Assembly: GCF_025685395.1 (NCBI RefSeq) | Contig: NZ_JAGSYA010000003.1 | Location: 992,001-1,056,000 of the forward strand | Reading direction: 5' to 3' | Source of the DNA: Terriglobus tenax | GTDB lineage: Bacteria > Acidobacteriota > Terriglobia > Terriglobales > Acidobacteriaceae | DNA: 64,000 nt | Notes under the pieces: generated by a model | Databases searched by the model: none | Told to the model about the DNA's origin: nothing | The model's input: only the letters and a program-made list of their open reading frames with translations | Translations under genes and position numbers: made by a program | Shown: in pieces, positions 43,040 through 52,378 of the stretch | Position numbering within the stretch: position 1 is the first letter of the stretch | How the letters are laid out: every line of letters begins with the position of its first letter

Positions 43040-43675
43040 ATGCCAGAACCCACTCTACTAGCGCCCAGCACCGCCGGGACCAGATTCAAGACGATTCTCT
43101 GGATTTCGCTTGGTCTGACGGTAGTCTTTGTCTTCATCACTTCAGAACTGCTCCTCATCACCGACTATCCGATGTACCACGCTTATCGTCTCCAGGTGAT
43201 CGCGGACCGTCATCTCCTCATCCCGCATACACTCGCCGGGATCTTCGCTCTTTTGATCGGCCCCATTAATTTTTCCTCGAGGATCCGTCAGCGTTATCTC
43301 CGGCTCCATCGCATCCTCGGCTATGTCTATGTCATCGCAGTGTTTGTTGGTTCCTTCACGGGGATCGCTCTCGCAGCTGGCCGGCCGGGGCTTCCAGGAA
43401 CCTCCATGCAGGCCGCCGCATGGATGGTTTGCACTGCCGCTGCCTTCATCACCGCGCGCAACCGCCAAATCATCCAGCATCGCCAATGGATGGCGCGCTC
43501 GTATGCCGTCACTTTTACCTTTGTCTCCAGTCGTGTGCTCAACCTGTGGCCGCGTTACTGGAGCCACCTGGGTGACGTCTTATCCGCTGTCGGGGTGATC
43601 GCTTTCACGCTTGCCTCGCTGCTGATCGTGGACCTCGGGCTCAACTGGCGTGAACTCACGAATCGTCGTAATTAA
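43040..43675 (+). CDS. DUF2306 membrane protein
   Basis: The 211-residue protein has five to six membrane helices and the DUF2306 signatures: LLIPHTLAGIFALLIGPINF, RLHRILGYVYVIAVFVGS and QHRQWMARSYAVTFTFV with its paired His/Arg. DUF2306 is related in pattern to cytochrome-b561/COX15-like proteins, and conserved His may bind haem. It lies in the PKS region in the same direction, 100 nt after the methyltransferase, but its role there is unproven. Confidence 0.8.
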   Translation: MPEPTLLAPSTAGTRFKTILWISLGLTVVFVFITSELLLITDYPMYHAYRLQVIADRHLLIPHTLAGIFALLIGPINFSSRIRQRYLRLHRILGYVYVIAVFVGSFTGIALAAGRPGLPGTSMQAAAWMVCTAAAFITARNRQIIQHRQWMARSYAVTFTFVSSRVLNLWPRYWSHLGDVLSAVGVIAFTLASLLIVDLGLNWRELTNRRN

Positions 43676-43715
43676 TCGCCGGTCCCCAGTACGAAGGGTG
43701 TGGGTCTGCAAGTGC

Positions 43716-44495
43716 CTATTTCTCTAAGCTGCTCTCCACCAGGTCGGAACTGATGACAGGCCCGTAACCACCGAGTTGTCCGACAATTACCGCCACCGCG
43801 GGCTCCTCACCCTGTAGTACCCACACCATTACATCTTTCGGCTGAAGGCCGATCAGTCGAGCAAGGATACTGACCATGCGGCCCAGTTCCGGATGAACGC
43901 GAAACACTGTCGCCTTGTATGTCCGCCCTGCCAGGTGAACCGTCTGCTCGTCCTCCGGAGAGACCAGGAGCCGAATCAGCCGTCCGCCGCCAACTGGTGC
44001 CAGCATTCCTACCCGAAACGGCTTCGTATTGTGTGGCACGTTCAGCAGCAATGTCCCAACCAAGCCATTCGCAAGGTCATCCGGCAGGTCCATGTGCTTG
44101 CTTTCAAGGTGCATCCTGCCATTCTTGTCTGTTGTGCGGCTGATGACTGTGCCGGTAGCGGCTTCTATCGAAAAGTCGATGGGCTTTGTAAAAAATGGTC
44201 CTTTCTGGATGTGATGGTTGCGCACTAACCGAAACGTACCTTGCTGCCGGTACGTTGTCGTTTCATCGTCAATCGATCCATCCACAAATTTGTAGGTCAG
44301 GCGCATCGTGACTTCATCGCCCTGCGCAATTTGCGAAAATTCGCCACTGGCAATGGTTTTTCCATCTTCGGAACGGGCCACCATAAACCGATGCATGGGC
44401 CGTTGAATATGTCTCACTGAAATGGGTTCAGCAAGCGCGGCGGTGCCTACCGTCGTCGTCCATAAAACGGCGACCAGGAAGTCGCTTCGCCTCAT
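43716..44495 (-). CDS. Secreted protein of unknown function between PKS-locus genes
   Basis: The 259-residue product has a signal peptide (RSDFLVAVLWTTTVGTAALA). A beta-rich body includes SGEFSQIAQGDEVTMRLTYKFVDG, and the C terminus is AVIVGQLGGYGPVISSDLVE. I recognise no family; a DUF3108-like or lipid-binding barrel is possible. It is on the strand opposite to the PKS genes, convergent with the DUF2306 gene and with its start facing the flavoprotein gene. The intergenic space at 44496-44662 therefore serves as a divergent promoter region. Confidence 0.65.
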   Translation of the reverse strand: MRRSDFLVAVLWTTTVGTAALAEPISVRHIQRPMHRFMVARSEDGKTIASGEFSQIAQGDEVTMRLTYKFVDGSIDDETTTYRQQGTFRLVRNHHIQKGPFFTKPIDFSIEAATGTVISRTTDKNGRMHLESKHMDLPDDLANGLVGTLLLNVPHNTKPFRVGMLAPVGGGRLIRLLVSPEDEQTVHLAGRTYKATVFRVHPELGRMVSILARLIGLQPKDVMVWVLQGEEPAVAVIVGQLGGYGPVISSDLVESSLEK

Positions 44496-44662
44496 CGAAT
44501 ACCTCGCTCTAACACCTTAGACGTCTTCCGGTTCCAGCTTTACCTGATTCAAAATGACGATTTGTACAGAATGGCGCTCCGAACCGTTTTTTGGCCGTCT
44601 ACTAGAGAGATGGAATCCCATTGCAAATCGCTGGAAGATTGAGTGGATCAGGAGCAATTGCT

Positions 44663-45793
44663 TTGCAAGACGAAGTTCTCGTTCTCGGTGGAGGAGTGGC
44701 AGGCTGTGCCGCTTCGATCGCGCTCGCTCGAAAAGGACGGAGTGTCACGCTAATCGAGCGGGAGCTTATGCCTCGCCATAAGGTCTGTGGAGAATTCCTA
44801 AGCGGTGAAGCGCTTGAAGACTTGCACGCACTTGGTATCGATGTGGCCTCTCTTGGCGCGGTACCCATTGAGTATGTTCGTCTTGCCGCAGCCAGGCGCG
44901 CCGCGGAGGCTCCGTTGCCGTTTCCCGCGGCCTCGCTCACGCGCAAGGCGCTCGATACAGCACTTATCGCCGCAGCCCTCGCCGCAGGGGTCCGCATTAA
45001 GCGTGGCCGCGGTGTACAGTCGCTCAGCCGCACGAGCTCCAACCTTTGGCAGGCTACGCTCGACGACGGCTCCACATACGAAGCGGCAACCGCCTTTCTC
45101 GCTACGGGCAAGCACGACTTGCGCGGCCATAGTCGCCCGAAAGATCCTCACCAATGGGTCGCCTTCAAGATGTATTACCGGCTGTCTGCCGCGCAGACAG
45201 CCGACCTGGAGGACGCGTCCGAGTTGACACTTTACGACGGAGGCTACGGTGGTATTCAACCGGTGGAGGACGGCATTACGAATTTCTGTTGTGTCGTGCA
45301 ACGGCGGTATTTTGCACGTGCGGGGCTTCGCTGGGAACGCCTTCTTGCGAAGATGCAACAGGACTGTCCTCACCTCGCGATGCGGCTTGAGGGTGCGGAG
45401 CCGCTGCTTGATAAACCGATCACCGTCACTCATATCCCGTACGGTTACCTCCGACGCGCAACCGAGGAGGGGCTCTACTGTATCGGCGATCAGGCAGCCG
45501 TAATCCCATCGTTTACCGGTGATGGTATATCCATCGCCCTGCATACTGCCCGCCGTGCTGCTGCTGCCTATCTTGGTGCGGAACCGGCGCAGGTCTTTCA
45601 GCCGAAACTGCGCTCCGCAATGCTGCCGCAGATGCGCCTTGCCGAGCTCGCCGCCGACGGTTTGAACAACGCATTTGCACGCGCTGTGCTGCCATTCTGC
45701 CTCAGGGTCTGGCCCGGCGCGATGCGCGTAACGGCCAGACTCACACGTGTCACGCAACCCGGGGCTACCGCTCCTCAGACAGTCGCCGGCTGA
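44663..45793 (+). CDS. FAD-dependent oxidoreductase (geranylgeranyl-reductase-like) of the PKS locus
   Basis: The 376-residue flavoprotein has a Rossmann FAD motif VLVLGGGVAGCAASIALARKG, then RHKVCGEFLSGEALEDL and the C-terminal flavin segment GLYCIGDQAAVIPSFTGDGIS. It resembles the geranylgeranyl-reductase/halogenase-like oxidoreductases that accompany type III PKS genes, where they hydroxylate or oxidise the aromatic product. The TTG at 44663 with AGGAG 7 nt upstream is the best start; TTG at 44621 would add 14 residues. It is followed 32 nt later by a YceI gene. Confidence 0.88.
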   Translation: MQDEVLVLGGGVAGCAASIALARKGRSVTLIERELMPRHKVCGEFLSGEALEDLHALGIDVASLGAVPIEYVRLAAARRAAEAPLPFPAASLTRKALDTALIAAALAAGVRIKRGRGVQSLSRTSSNLWQATLDDGSTYEAATAFLATGKHDLRGHSRPKDPHQWVAFKMYYRLSAAQTADLEDASELTLYDGGYGGIQPVEDGITNFCCVVQRRYFARAGLRWERLLAKMQQDCPHLAMRLEGAEPLLDKPITVTHIPYGYLRRATEEGLYCIGDQAAVIPSFTGDGISIALHTARRAAAAYLGAEPAQVFQPKLRSAMLPQMRLAELAADGLNNAFARAVLPFCLRVWPGAMRVTARLTRVTQPGATAPQTVAG

Positions 45794-45825
45794 AATCGGT
45801 AGTCGAGACTCTACAGGGAGATGAA

Positions 45826-46389
45826 ATGAGATGCTTCGCAGTCTTAGCCCTCGCTGTCCTACTCGGCCCAGCCGCACTCGCCCAGCATCAGACCTTCACA
45901 GTCAACCCTGATGCCAGCGAGGTCAAAATAAAGCTCAACACGACCCATGAGGTTGTCGAAGGCATGTTTCACCTTCAATCCGGATCGATTGAGTTTGACC
46001 GCAGCAATCCTAAGATGTCGGGTGTGGTGGCCGTACTGGCCGGCAGCGGAAAGACGGGTAACGACAGCCGCGATAAGAAGATGAACAGGGATATTCTCAA
46101 AGTGAGCCAGTACAAGATTGTCTCTTTCATGCCCAACAACTACACCGGGACAATCGCCACCTCTGGCGACTCAACCATTCAGGTAAGCGGTGTGTTCGCC
46201 CTGCTCGGCAATCCTCACGATCTGACGATTCCTATGCAGGTCCACATGGATGGATCGAAGGCAACGGTGAAGGCGCATTTCGTTATTCCTTATGTACAGT
46301 GGGGTCTCAAGAATCCGAGCTTCCTGTTCTGGAAAGCCGAGAATGACGTCGCGATCGATCTTAATCTTGTTGGCCAGATTTCTAACTAG
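45826..46389 (+). CDS. Secreted YceI-family lipocalin-like protein
   Basis: The 187-residue product has a signal peptide (MRCFAVLALAVLLGPAALA). The YceI pattern follows: TFTVNPDASEVKIKLNTT, VEGMFHLQSGSIEFD, MNRDILKVSQYKIVSFMPNN and the C-terminal VPYVQWGLKNPS-like region. YceI proteins bind isoprenoids or other hydrophobic chains in the periplasm. Next to a type III PKS and a geranylgeranyl-reductase-like enzyme it could carry the lipophilic product. GGGAG lies 5 nt before the ATG. Confidence 0.9.
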   Translation: MRCFAVLALAVLLGPAALAQHQTFTVNPDASEVKIKLNTTHEVVEGMFHLQSGSIEFDRSNPKMSGVVAVLAGSGKTGNDSRDKKMNRDILKVSQYKIVSFMPNNYTGTIATSGDSTIQVSGVFALLGNPHDLTIPMQVHMDGSKATVKAHFVIPYVQWGLKNPSFLFWKAENDVAIDLNLVGQISN

Positions 46390-46597
46390 CGGACCAGGTT
46401 GTCTTCCGGTGTCATAGAGCCACTAGAAGCGCCTACGATAAAAATCCAGTATTTCAGAGTGAGGACAAGCACCGTGGTGAATGTGCGATAGAGGCTCCTT
46501 TACAAGACCGGGGTAAGCACATAATAATTGTTGTCTTCCTGTTCCATCCTGTTATGCATGTGGCGCTCTAGAAGCTGCGCTTATTTGATCGAGGCCT

Positions 46598-48274
46598 ATG
46601 AAGATCTTTCCCCTTCCCGCGGTTCTTCTTATTGCTCACCCTTGCATCCTTCTCGCACAGACAGCATCTCCTGCAAAATATCAGGCTGCTGGATCTCCAG
46701 AAGCACCTCTCATCGTTGATGTACATGCGTCGCCGTATCGTGCTTCGATCAATTACACGGTGAATATAAGCAAGCGACGCTTCGATATGCACAATGCAAC
46801 GATCGTGAATATGATCGACTTCGTGTATGGCCGTGAGGATGATGATGGCCGTGAGAATGAAGCCGTCTCGGGCGGTCCTACCTGGATCGACCTCGATCGC
46901 TTTGATGTGGTTGCGGTGATCCCCGCAGACAGGCCGGCTTTGCCAGGGGCAGGCCCGGATAACAATGTCCGCTACGGAGCAAATGCTTACGACAAAATGA
47001 GGCTTGTCATGAGGCGCGTGCTCACGGAGCGCTTTCGTCTGAAATACCACACGGCGGACCGCGTGCTGCCGGGCTACGTTGCAACCGTAGCGAAGGAGGG
47101 CTCGAAGCTGGTTGAGGCGAAGGACGCGGCTGCTCCGAGTGATTGCCGCCGCGCCCAGGAGAAGACTGATACGGAGCAAACCGTTATCACTTGTACCTCT
47201 GAGACGATGGAACATTTTCTTCAATCGTTTGGAGGCGTATTTCCTCATCCCATCATCAATCGCACAGGGCTTACGAAGCCCTATAACTTTACTTTGAAGC
47301 TTTCCTCGCAAGAGATGCAGACTCGGGCGGGATACATCCATGCCCTGACAGATGCATTCAGAAAGCAACTTGGCATCGTCATCGCACTTGGTGGAGCGCC
47401 GCAACCTGCAATCGTCATTGATAGGGTAGAACAGCCGACGGCGAACCCTGCGCAGATTGAGACGCAGATCGGCGCTCTTCCGGATCTTGAGTTTGAGGTT
47501 GCGAGTGTTCGGCCTGTCTCAGATCAGGAGCCGCAATCGCAGTCGCAGATCCGCCATGTCGGCTCACAGATCGACTTTATCAATATGACCATGCAGGAAC
47601 TGCTGACGCAGGCATGGTCGTTGCCCACGGGAGCGATGCTGGGCAACGTTCCGCCATGGCTTGGCCGGGCGCGATATACCATTCGCGCGAAGCTTCCGCA
47701 GGAACTGGATGCCCGTGCAGCATTTCAGGACCAGGACACACTGGCCAGCATGCTGCAGAAACTTCTGGTCGACCGCTTTCAGATCAAGTACCACTGGGGC
47801 GAGCAGGAGCAGGATGGCTGGGAACTGGCATCGGATAACCCGAAGATGAAGAAGGCCAACCCTGGCTCGCGAAGCTTTTGTAAATACGGGCCGCCGGAAG
47901 GCGAAAAAGATATCCGTACGGTCGACTCGGCGTTCAACGCGCAGTTTCATTGTCAGAATGTGACGATGGGGCAGTTTGCCGACCTATTGCAGCCCATGGC
48001 ACGGTCTGAGATCAAGAACCGCGTATCGGACGTGACTGGATTGACGGGATCCTACGATTTCTCCCTTTATTACACAACAGGGCGCAAGATGAGAGTAGAT
48101 GCTGCTGCTGCCCAGGCAGCGGCGAAGCAAAACGCCTCGTTGCCTGATCCAGTTACTGGCCTAAGCGTGGAGGATGCTTTTCGCCGGGAACTCGGGCTCA
48201 GGCTGAAGAAGCGCCGGGGAACCTACCCCGCTCTCATCCTGGACCACATTGAACAGGTCCCCACTGAGAATTAG
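46598..48274 (+). CDS. TIGR03435-family soil-associated secreted protein (tandem domain)
   Basis: The 558-residue protein has a signal peptide (KIFPLPAVLLIAHPCILLAQ) and two copies of the TIGR03435 module. In each a core phrase recurs: LVMRRVLTERFRLKYH / MLQKLLVDRFQIKYHWG, then RTGLTKPYNFTLKL / DVTGLTGSYDFSLYY, then FRKQLGIVIAL / FRRELGLRLKK. The family is expanded in Acidobacteria and has no known function. Normal members have one module of ~250 residues, so this one is a duplication. The sequence around LFR...YH repeats suggests an ancestral internal duplication. It is followed 90 nt later by the ABC exporter. Confidence 0.88.
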   Translation: MKIFPLPAVLLIAHPCILLAQTASPAKYQAAGSPEAPLIVDVHASPYRASINYTVNISKRRFDMHNATIVNMIDFVYGREDDDGRENEAVSGGPTWIDLDRFDVVAVIPADRPALPGAGPDNNVRYGANAYDKMRLVMRRVLTERFRLKYHTADRVLPGYVATVAKEGSKLVEAKDAAAPSDCRRAQEKTDTEQTVITCTSETMEHFLQSFGGVFPHPIINRTGLTKPYNFTLKLSSQEMQTRAGYIHALTDAFRKQLGIVIALGGAPQPAIVIDRVEQPTANPAQIETQIGALPDLEFEVASVRPVSDQEPQSQSQIRHVGSQIDFINMTMQELLTQAWSLPTGAMLGNVPPWLGRARYTIRAKLPQELDARAAFQDQDTLASMLQKLLVDRFQIKYHWGEQEQDGWELASDNPKMKKANPGSRSFCKYGPPEGEKDIRTVDSAFNAQFHCQNVTMGQFADLLQPMARSEIKNRVSDVTGLTGSYDFSLYYTTGRKMRVDAAAAQAAAKQNASLPDPVTGLSVEDAFRRELGLRLKKRRGTYPALILDHIEQVPTEN

Positions 48275-48364
48275 TGATTTGTTGCCCGTGAGCGGCCTGG
48301 GAAAGCAGAGACCATATTTACTGCGCGTGGATGATCGAATGAAGTAAATTGGAAGCAATTTTGC

Positions 48365-50173
48365 ATGCTTAAGAAACCTTCGAAGCTATCCGACCTTCTG
48401 GATTCCACTCGAAATATCCCCCTGTTGCTGCGCGAAATATGGCAGACGGCACCTGCGGTGTGTACTGCAATGGTGTTGCTTCGCACGGTTTCTGCCGTTC
48501 TTCCGATGATGGCTCTGGCGGTTGGGGGGCTATTGATCGATGCCATCAACATGGCGCAACGCACCCATGTTTTCCCCGTGAGGGTATGGTGGCTTCTGCT
48601 GGCGGAGGGGCTGCTGACGCTGGCGAGTAATGCAGCGTCGCGAATGGTGGCCCATTACGATCTTGTTCTGGGCGACAAGTTCAACCTGAGAATGAGCCTT
48701 AAGCTCATCACCCACTGCAACAATCTTGATTTGGAAACATTCGAGAACTCGGAGTTTCAGGACAGGCTGCAGCGTGCCAGGTCGCAGATTACCTCCCAGG
48801 TTTCTCTCATGAGAAACCTGCTGCAGGCGCTGCAGCAGTTTATCGGGGTTGGCGTCGTGCTTTTCGGTTCGCTGCTCGTCGCTCCGGGACTTATCGCCGT
48901 GCAGTTTCTGGGTGTTTTGCCTATTGTGGTGGCGGAAAGCTACTACACGCGTCTTCGGTACAAGCTGTACAGAAACAGGACGCCGCTAAAGCGCTATCTG
49001 GACTACATTATCGGCCTGGTACTCAGCGTAAATGCTGTAAAAGAGGCCAAGCTTTTTGCGATAGGCGATTACATCTATGGCGAATATAAAGGGGTAGCGG
49101 AGAAGCACAATACGGAAGACGCCGTGTTGTCAAAACGCGCCATGAATGCGGCACTTCTTTTAGTGGCGCTGGGAACGCTTGTCTACTACGGGACGTACAT
49201 CGTTCTTATCTTCAGCGCCATCGCAGGTGCGTTCAGCATCGGTCGCCTGGTGTTTTTCGCCGGGATTCTGATGCGCTTCCGAAACCAGCTGAGCGCCCTG
49301 TTTACGAATCTTTCGCAGGGTATGGACCAGCTGCTATATATCGGCGATGTGTTGGAGTTCTTCTCTTATCAACCCCGCCTTGAAGCGGCCGCATCTGGAC
49401 GCTCAGTCGCTGAGACGATCTCTACTGGAATAGAGTTCAGAAATGTTTCTTTCTCGTACCAGGGGGCTGCGAAGCCCGCACTCAAGAATGTGTCGTTCCA
49501 TATCGCTCCGGGAGAAGCGATTGCTCTGGTGGGAGAAAACGGGGCGGGCAAGTCGACGATCGTCAAGCTGATTACCCGGCTCTACGACCCGAGTGAGGGA
49601 CAGATTTTGCTGGATGGGATCGACCTGCGTGAATACTCTTCCAGCTCGCTGCGCAATGCTATGTCAGCCGTATTTCAGGACTATGTAAAGTACGACCTGA
49701 GCGCATCCCTGAATATCGCAATCGGAAACCTTGAGGCAAAAGAGGATGGCGACCGGATTATGAAGGCCGCGAAAGGAGCGCGTGTCGCGGCGCTTATCGA
49801 AGGCTTTCCGCGGCAGTACGAGCAGATTCTTGGGCGCCGGTTTGACGATGGAATCGACCTTTCGGGTGGACAGTGGCAAAGGCTGGCACTGGCCAGGGCG
49901 TATATGCGGGATGCCAAGGTCCTGATTCTTGATGAGCCTACCGCCACCATCGATGCCCGCGCAGAAGAAGCCGTGTATCAGGATGTAATGGGAGTGATTG
50001 CCGGCAAGATGACTGTTCTCGTATCTCATCGTCTGTCCACGGTACGTTTTGCGGACAAGATACTGGTTCTAAAAAACGGATCTATCTGCGAGCAGGGAAC
50101 TCATGCCGAACTGATGGAAGCCGGTGGCGAATATGCTGATCTGTTTACGTTGCAGGCAAGAGCGTACGCCTGA
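48365..50173 (+). CDS. ABC exporter, fused permease and ATPase
   Basis: The 602-residue half-transporter has an N-terminal type I ABC membrane domain (six helices; e.g. MALAVGGLLIDAINM and VGVVLFGSLLVAPGLIAV). The nucleotide-binding domain has Walker A GENGAGKST, Q-loop AVFQDYVKYDLSA, signature LSGGQWQR, Walker B VLILDEPTATID and switch His LVSHRLS. It likely exports a lipid, peptide or natural product as a homodimer. It stands at the left end of the biosynthetic region and is its most obvious exporter. There is no peptidase domain, so it is not a leader-processing exporter. Confidence 0.9.
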   Translation: MLKKPSKLSDLLDSTRNIPLLLREIWQTAPAVCTAMVLLRTVSAVLPMMALAVGGLLIDAINMAQRTHVFPVRVWWLLLAEGLLTLASNAASRMVAHYDLVLGDKFNLRMSLKLITHCNNLDLETFENSEFQDRLQRARSQITSQVSLMRNLLQALQQFIGVGVVLFGSLLVAPGLIAVQFLGVLPIVVAESYYTRLRYKLYRNRTPLKRYLDYIIGLVLSVNAVKEAKLFAIGDYIYGEYKGVAEKHNTEDAVLSKRAMNAALLLVALGTLVYYGTYIVLIFSAIAGAFSIGRLVFFAGILMRFRNQLSALFTNLSQGMDQLLYIGDVLEFFSYQPRLEAAASGRSVAETISTGIEFRNVSFSYQGAAKPALKNVSFHIAPGEAIALVGENGAGKSTIVKLITRLYDPSEGQILLDGIDLREYSSSSLRNAMSAVFQDYVKYDLSASLNIAIGNLEAKEDGDRIMKAAKGARVAALIEGFPRQYEQILGRRFDDGIDLSGGQWQRLALARAYMRDAKVLILDEPTATIDARAEEAVYQDVMGVIAGKMTVLVSHRLSTVRFADKILVLKNGSICEQGTHAELMEAGGEYADLFTLQARAYA

Positions 50174-50213
50174 GGGTTGTATGCAGGCGTGACGGGAGGA
50201 TAGGCAAATCTCT

Positions 50214-50996
50214 TTAAGCTTCTTCGCGGCGAAGTGCGGTATTGAACTCTGAGACTGCCTGGAGGAATTCGATCTGACCGCCGGACTCAAGCGTTCTGGC
50301 GATAATTGCAGAGAGATCTTTGGGCAGGCATTTGCCTCCAAACCCGAGCTTGCCGGTGACCGTGCTATGGGAACGTCCAACGCGTGTATCAGCGGTCCAG
50401 ATCTCTCTCATCTGTGTAAAGTCGGCTCCAAAGTGCGAGGCGAGAAGATAGAACTGTGCAACAAAGGCGACCTTCGTCGCGAAAAAGCAGTTCTCCATAT
50501 ACTTCGATAGTTCCGCCGTAATGGCGTCGGTGACGAAATAGTGGGGCTCAGGGCCAAGGACATCGCGATAGGCCGAGATGAAGCGCTCGCACAGACAGCG
50601 CTCTCCTCCAACTGCTACCAGGTCAGGTACACGGGTTACCAGCGATTTGTGAAAAGGCGTTTCGCCAATATATTCCGGGCTGAAGACGATCTGCTTGCCG
50701 AACTCTTCGGTGAGTGCCTGCACCGTTCCTGGAGGGATGGTGGACTTGATACACATTGGAGGAAGAATCCACGCGACAACCTCGCGGACGGCCGAGATAT
50801 CGCAACTGCCATCTTCGGAGGCAGGCGTGGGGACAGAGATAAAAACGAGATCGCAATTGTTGATGTCACGTTGGCGGCTCTCGCTCCCCATCTCCGGATC
50901 AAACTTGTCATAGATGACGACTTCACGATGTCCATCAAGGAACAGTTGAGCCAGATGTTTGCCGACAACGCCATACCCCACCACACCTACTTTCAC
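50214..50996 (-). CDS. UDP-glucose/GDP-mannose dehydrogenase-like protein, short form
   Basis: The 260-residue product has the NAD-binding domain (MKVGVVGYGVVGKHLAQLF), the central helix and the catalytic Cys motif GFGGKCLPKD of nucleotide-sugar 6-dehydrogenases, with FSPEYIGETPFHKS typical of the family. It ends at RREEA without the C-terminal UDP-binding domain (normal length about 430). It may be a substrate-restricted variant acting on another sugar or activated acid, or a remnant that kept catalysis. It is 4 nt from, and overlaps, the adjacent glycosyltransferase-like gene on the same strand. Confidence 0.8.
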   Translation of the reverse strand: MKVGVVGYGVVGKHLAQLFLDGHREVVIYDKFDPEMGSESRQRDINNCDLVFISVPTPASEDGSCDISAVREVVAWILPPMCIKSTIPPGTVQALTEEFGKQIVFSPEYIGETPFHKSLVTRVPDLVAVGGERCLCERFISAYRDVLGPEPHYFVTDAITAELSKYMENCFFATKVAFVAQFYLLASHFGADFTQMREIWTADTRVGRSHSTVTGKLGFGGKCLPKDLSAIIARTLESGGQIEFLQAVSEFNTALRREEA

Positions 50997-52153
50997 CCGC
51001 GGTCTCCTCTTTTTCGTGTACTCGGACGTGACGACAGTAGAAACAGACGTTTGTATACATTTGGCCGATAGCGCTTTTGTAAACGGACGTTGGATCGCAT
51101 ACTTGTGGCGATGTTCTGCATTCCTTCCACCTGTATTCCCGCCAGCAGCGCACGTTCCTTCAACTTATCAATCGGCCGCGATACCGGTAGGCGTCGATGG
51201 CCAATCGATTGGAATAAGTTCATCCAATCCTGGCTCACCTGTTCCAGTCCAAAATAGCGTTTCGCATAACGATACCCAGTCCAGGCAAGGCGCTTTCGGA
51301 TCTCGGCCCTGGAGATTGCTCGAAGTGCATCTATCCATTCCTGCTCGTTGCCAGCCAGCAGACCGTTGCGGCCATGACGGATGATAGGTTTGTACGCCGG
51401 AAGCGGATACGCGATGACCGGAAGCCCGAGAACCATGGCCTGAATAAGTCGGTTGGACGATTTGCAGAAGCTCGTCAGGCACTCGGTGCCGGTAATGACA
51501 GCGAAATCGCATCTCTTGATCTCATCCCATGAGAAATCCCAATTGATGGTTGCATGGCGTGTGTTGGAGATAATCTCCAGGGTCATCTCCGGAAACTCGC
51601 GCTGGATGAGCTTCTTCAGGGCATAGAGTTCCATCTGCTTGATGTTGTCCATGGCTCCGAACCAAACGCATCTCAGTTTTTTTGATTCGAACTTGCGACG
51701 AGGACGCTGGCTTGCTTCAAAAGCTTCGCCGATGACCCTGACATTCGAAATTCCTTCATCTCGATACAGCTCTGCAAGAAATTCTGAAGAAACAACGGTT
51801 AATGTGGCGAGGCTGGCCTCCGGGATCTTAGGAGGAAAATCGCAATCGATGTAGATCGTTGCGATACCTCGATCCCGCAATTGTTGGAGCGCTTCCAATG
51901 TAGCGACTCCGACGAGTTTTTGGAAGACCACAATATCACCTTTGCGAAAAAGCAGAGGTGACTGGAACCAGCTTGCCGGCAAGGGTAAATCATCGATTCT
52001 GTGTTTCAGTTGGAATAAAAGGTGACTTTCCCATCCCTGGGACTGCAATGACTCGTGGATGCTGTATCCGTGCAGGCGCGAACTCGCCATCTTCATGGGG
52101 CCGGATAGCGCCCAGTACACTCTGGGGCTGTCGTCCGGAACACGGTCTTTCAT
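50993..52153 (-). CDS. Glycosyltransferase (GT4-like)
   Basis: The 386-residue protein has a GT-B layout. The C-terminal half has the family-4-type pocket CDFAVITGTECLTSFCKSSNRLIQAMVLGLPVIAYPLPAY with E/R positions for a nucleotide-sugar donor; the N terminus (YWALSGPMKMASSRLHGYSI) is less conserved. Specificity is unknown. The ATG at 52153 follows AAGGAG by 6 nt. It is coupled to the dehydrogenase-like gene by an overlap (TGA/ATG) and probably supplies sugar for the same product. The sequence of the C terminus (KRYRPNVYKRLFLLSSRP) is basic. Confidence 0.75.
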   Translation of the reverse strand: MKDRVPDDSPRVYWALSGPMKMASSRLHGYSIHESLQSQGWESHLLFQLKHRIDDLPLPASWFQSPLLFRKGDIVVFQKLVGVATLEALQQLRDRGIATIYIDCDFPPKIPEASLATLTVVSSEFLAELYRDEGISNVRVIGEAFEASQRPRRKFESKKLRCVWFGAMDNIKQMELYALKKLIQREFPEMTLEIISNTRHATINWDFSWDEIKRCDFAVITGTECLTSFCKSSNRLIQAMVLGLPVIAYPLPAYKPIIRHGRNGLLAGNEQEWIDALRAISRAEIRKRLAWTGYRYAKRYFGLEQVSQDWMNLFQSIGHRRLPVSRPIDKLKERALLAGIQVEGMQNIATSMRSNVRLQKRYRPNVYKRLFLLSSRPSTRKRGDRG

Positions 52154-52378
52154 CGTGAACTCCTTCATGAGTTGGAACCACAATACTATGACAGCCGATA
52201 CAGAGGTCGCGAAGCATTAAGCTTCTTGGCGAAGACACGCATTTACTTTTTTGAGATGGATGAACTGCGCCGTAACCACCTCGTTGATTCACGTGGATGG
52301 TAGCGCAGATCAATAGAGAAATAGTTTTTGACTTCGCGTTCTTTGAGATGCTATAAGGCTTCTACTGTTGAGATCCCT

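Noticed and set aside
44798-45877. Minus-strand 359-codon frame opposite the flavoprotein gene
   Set aside because: Antisense to an intact FAD-binding protein and extends across an intergenic gap.
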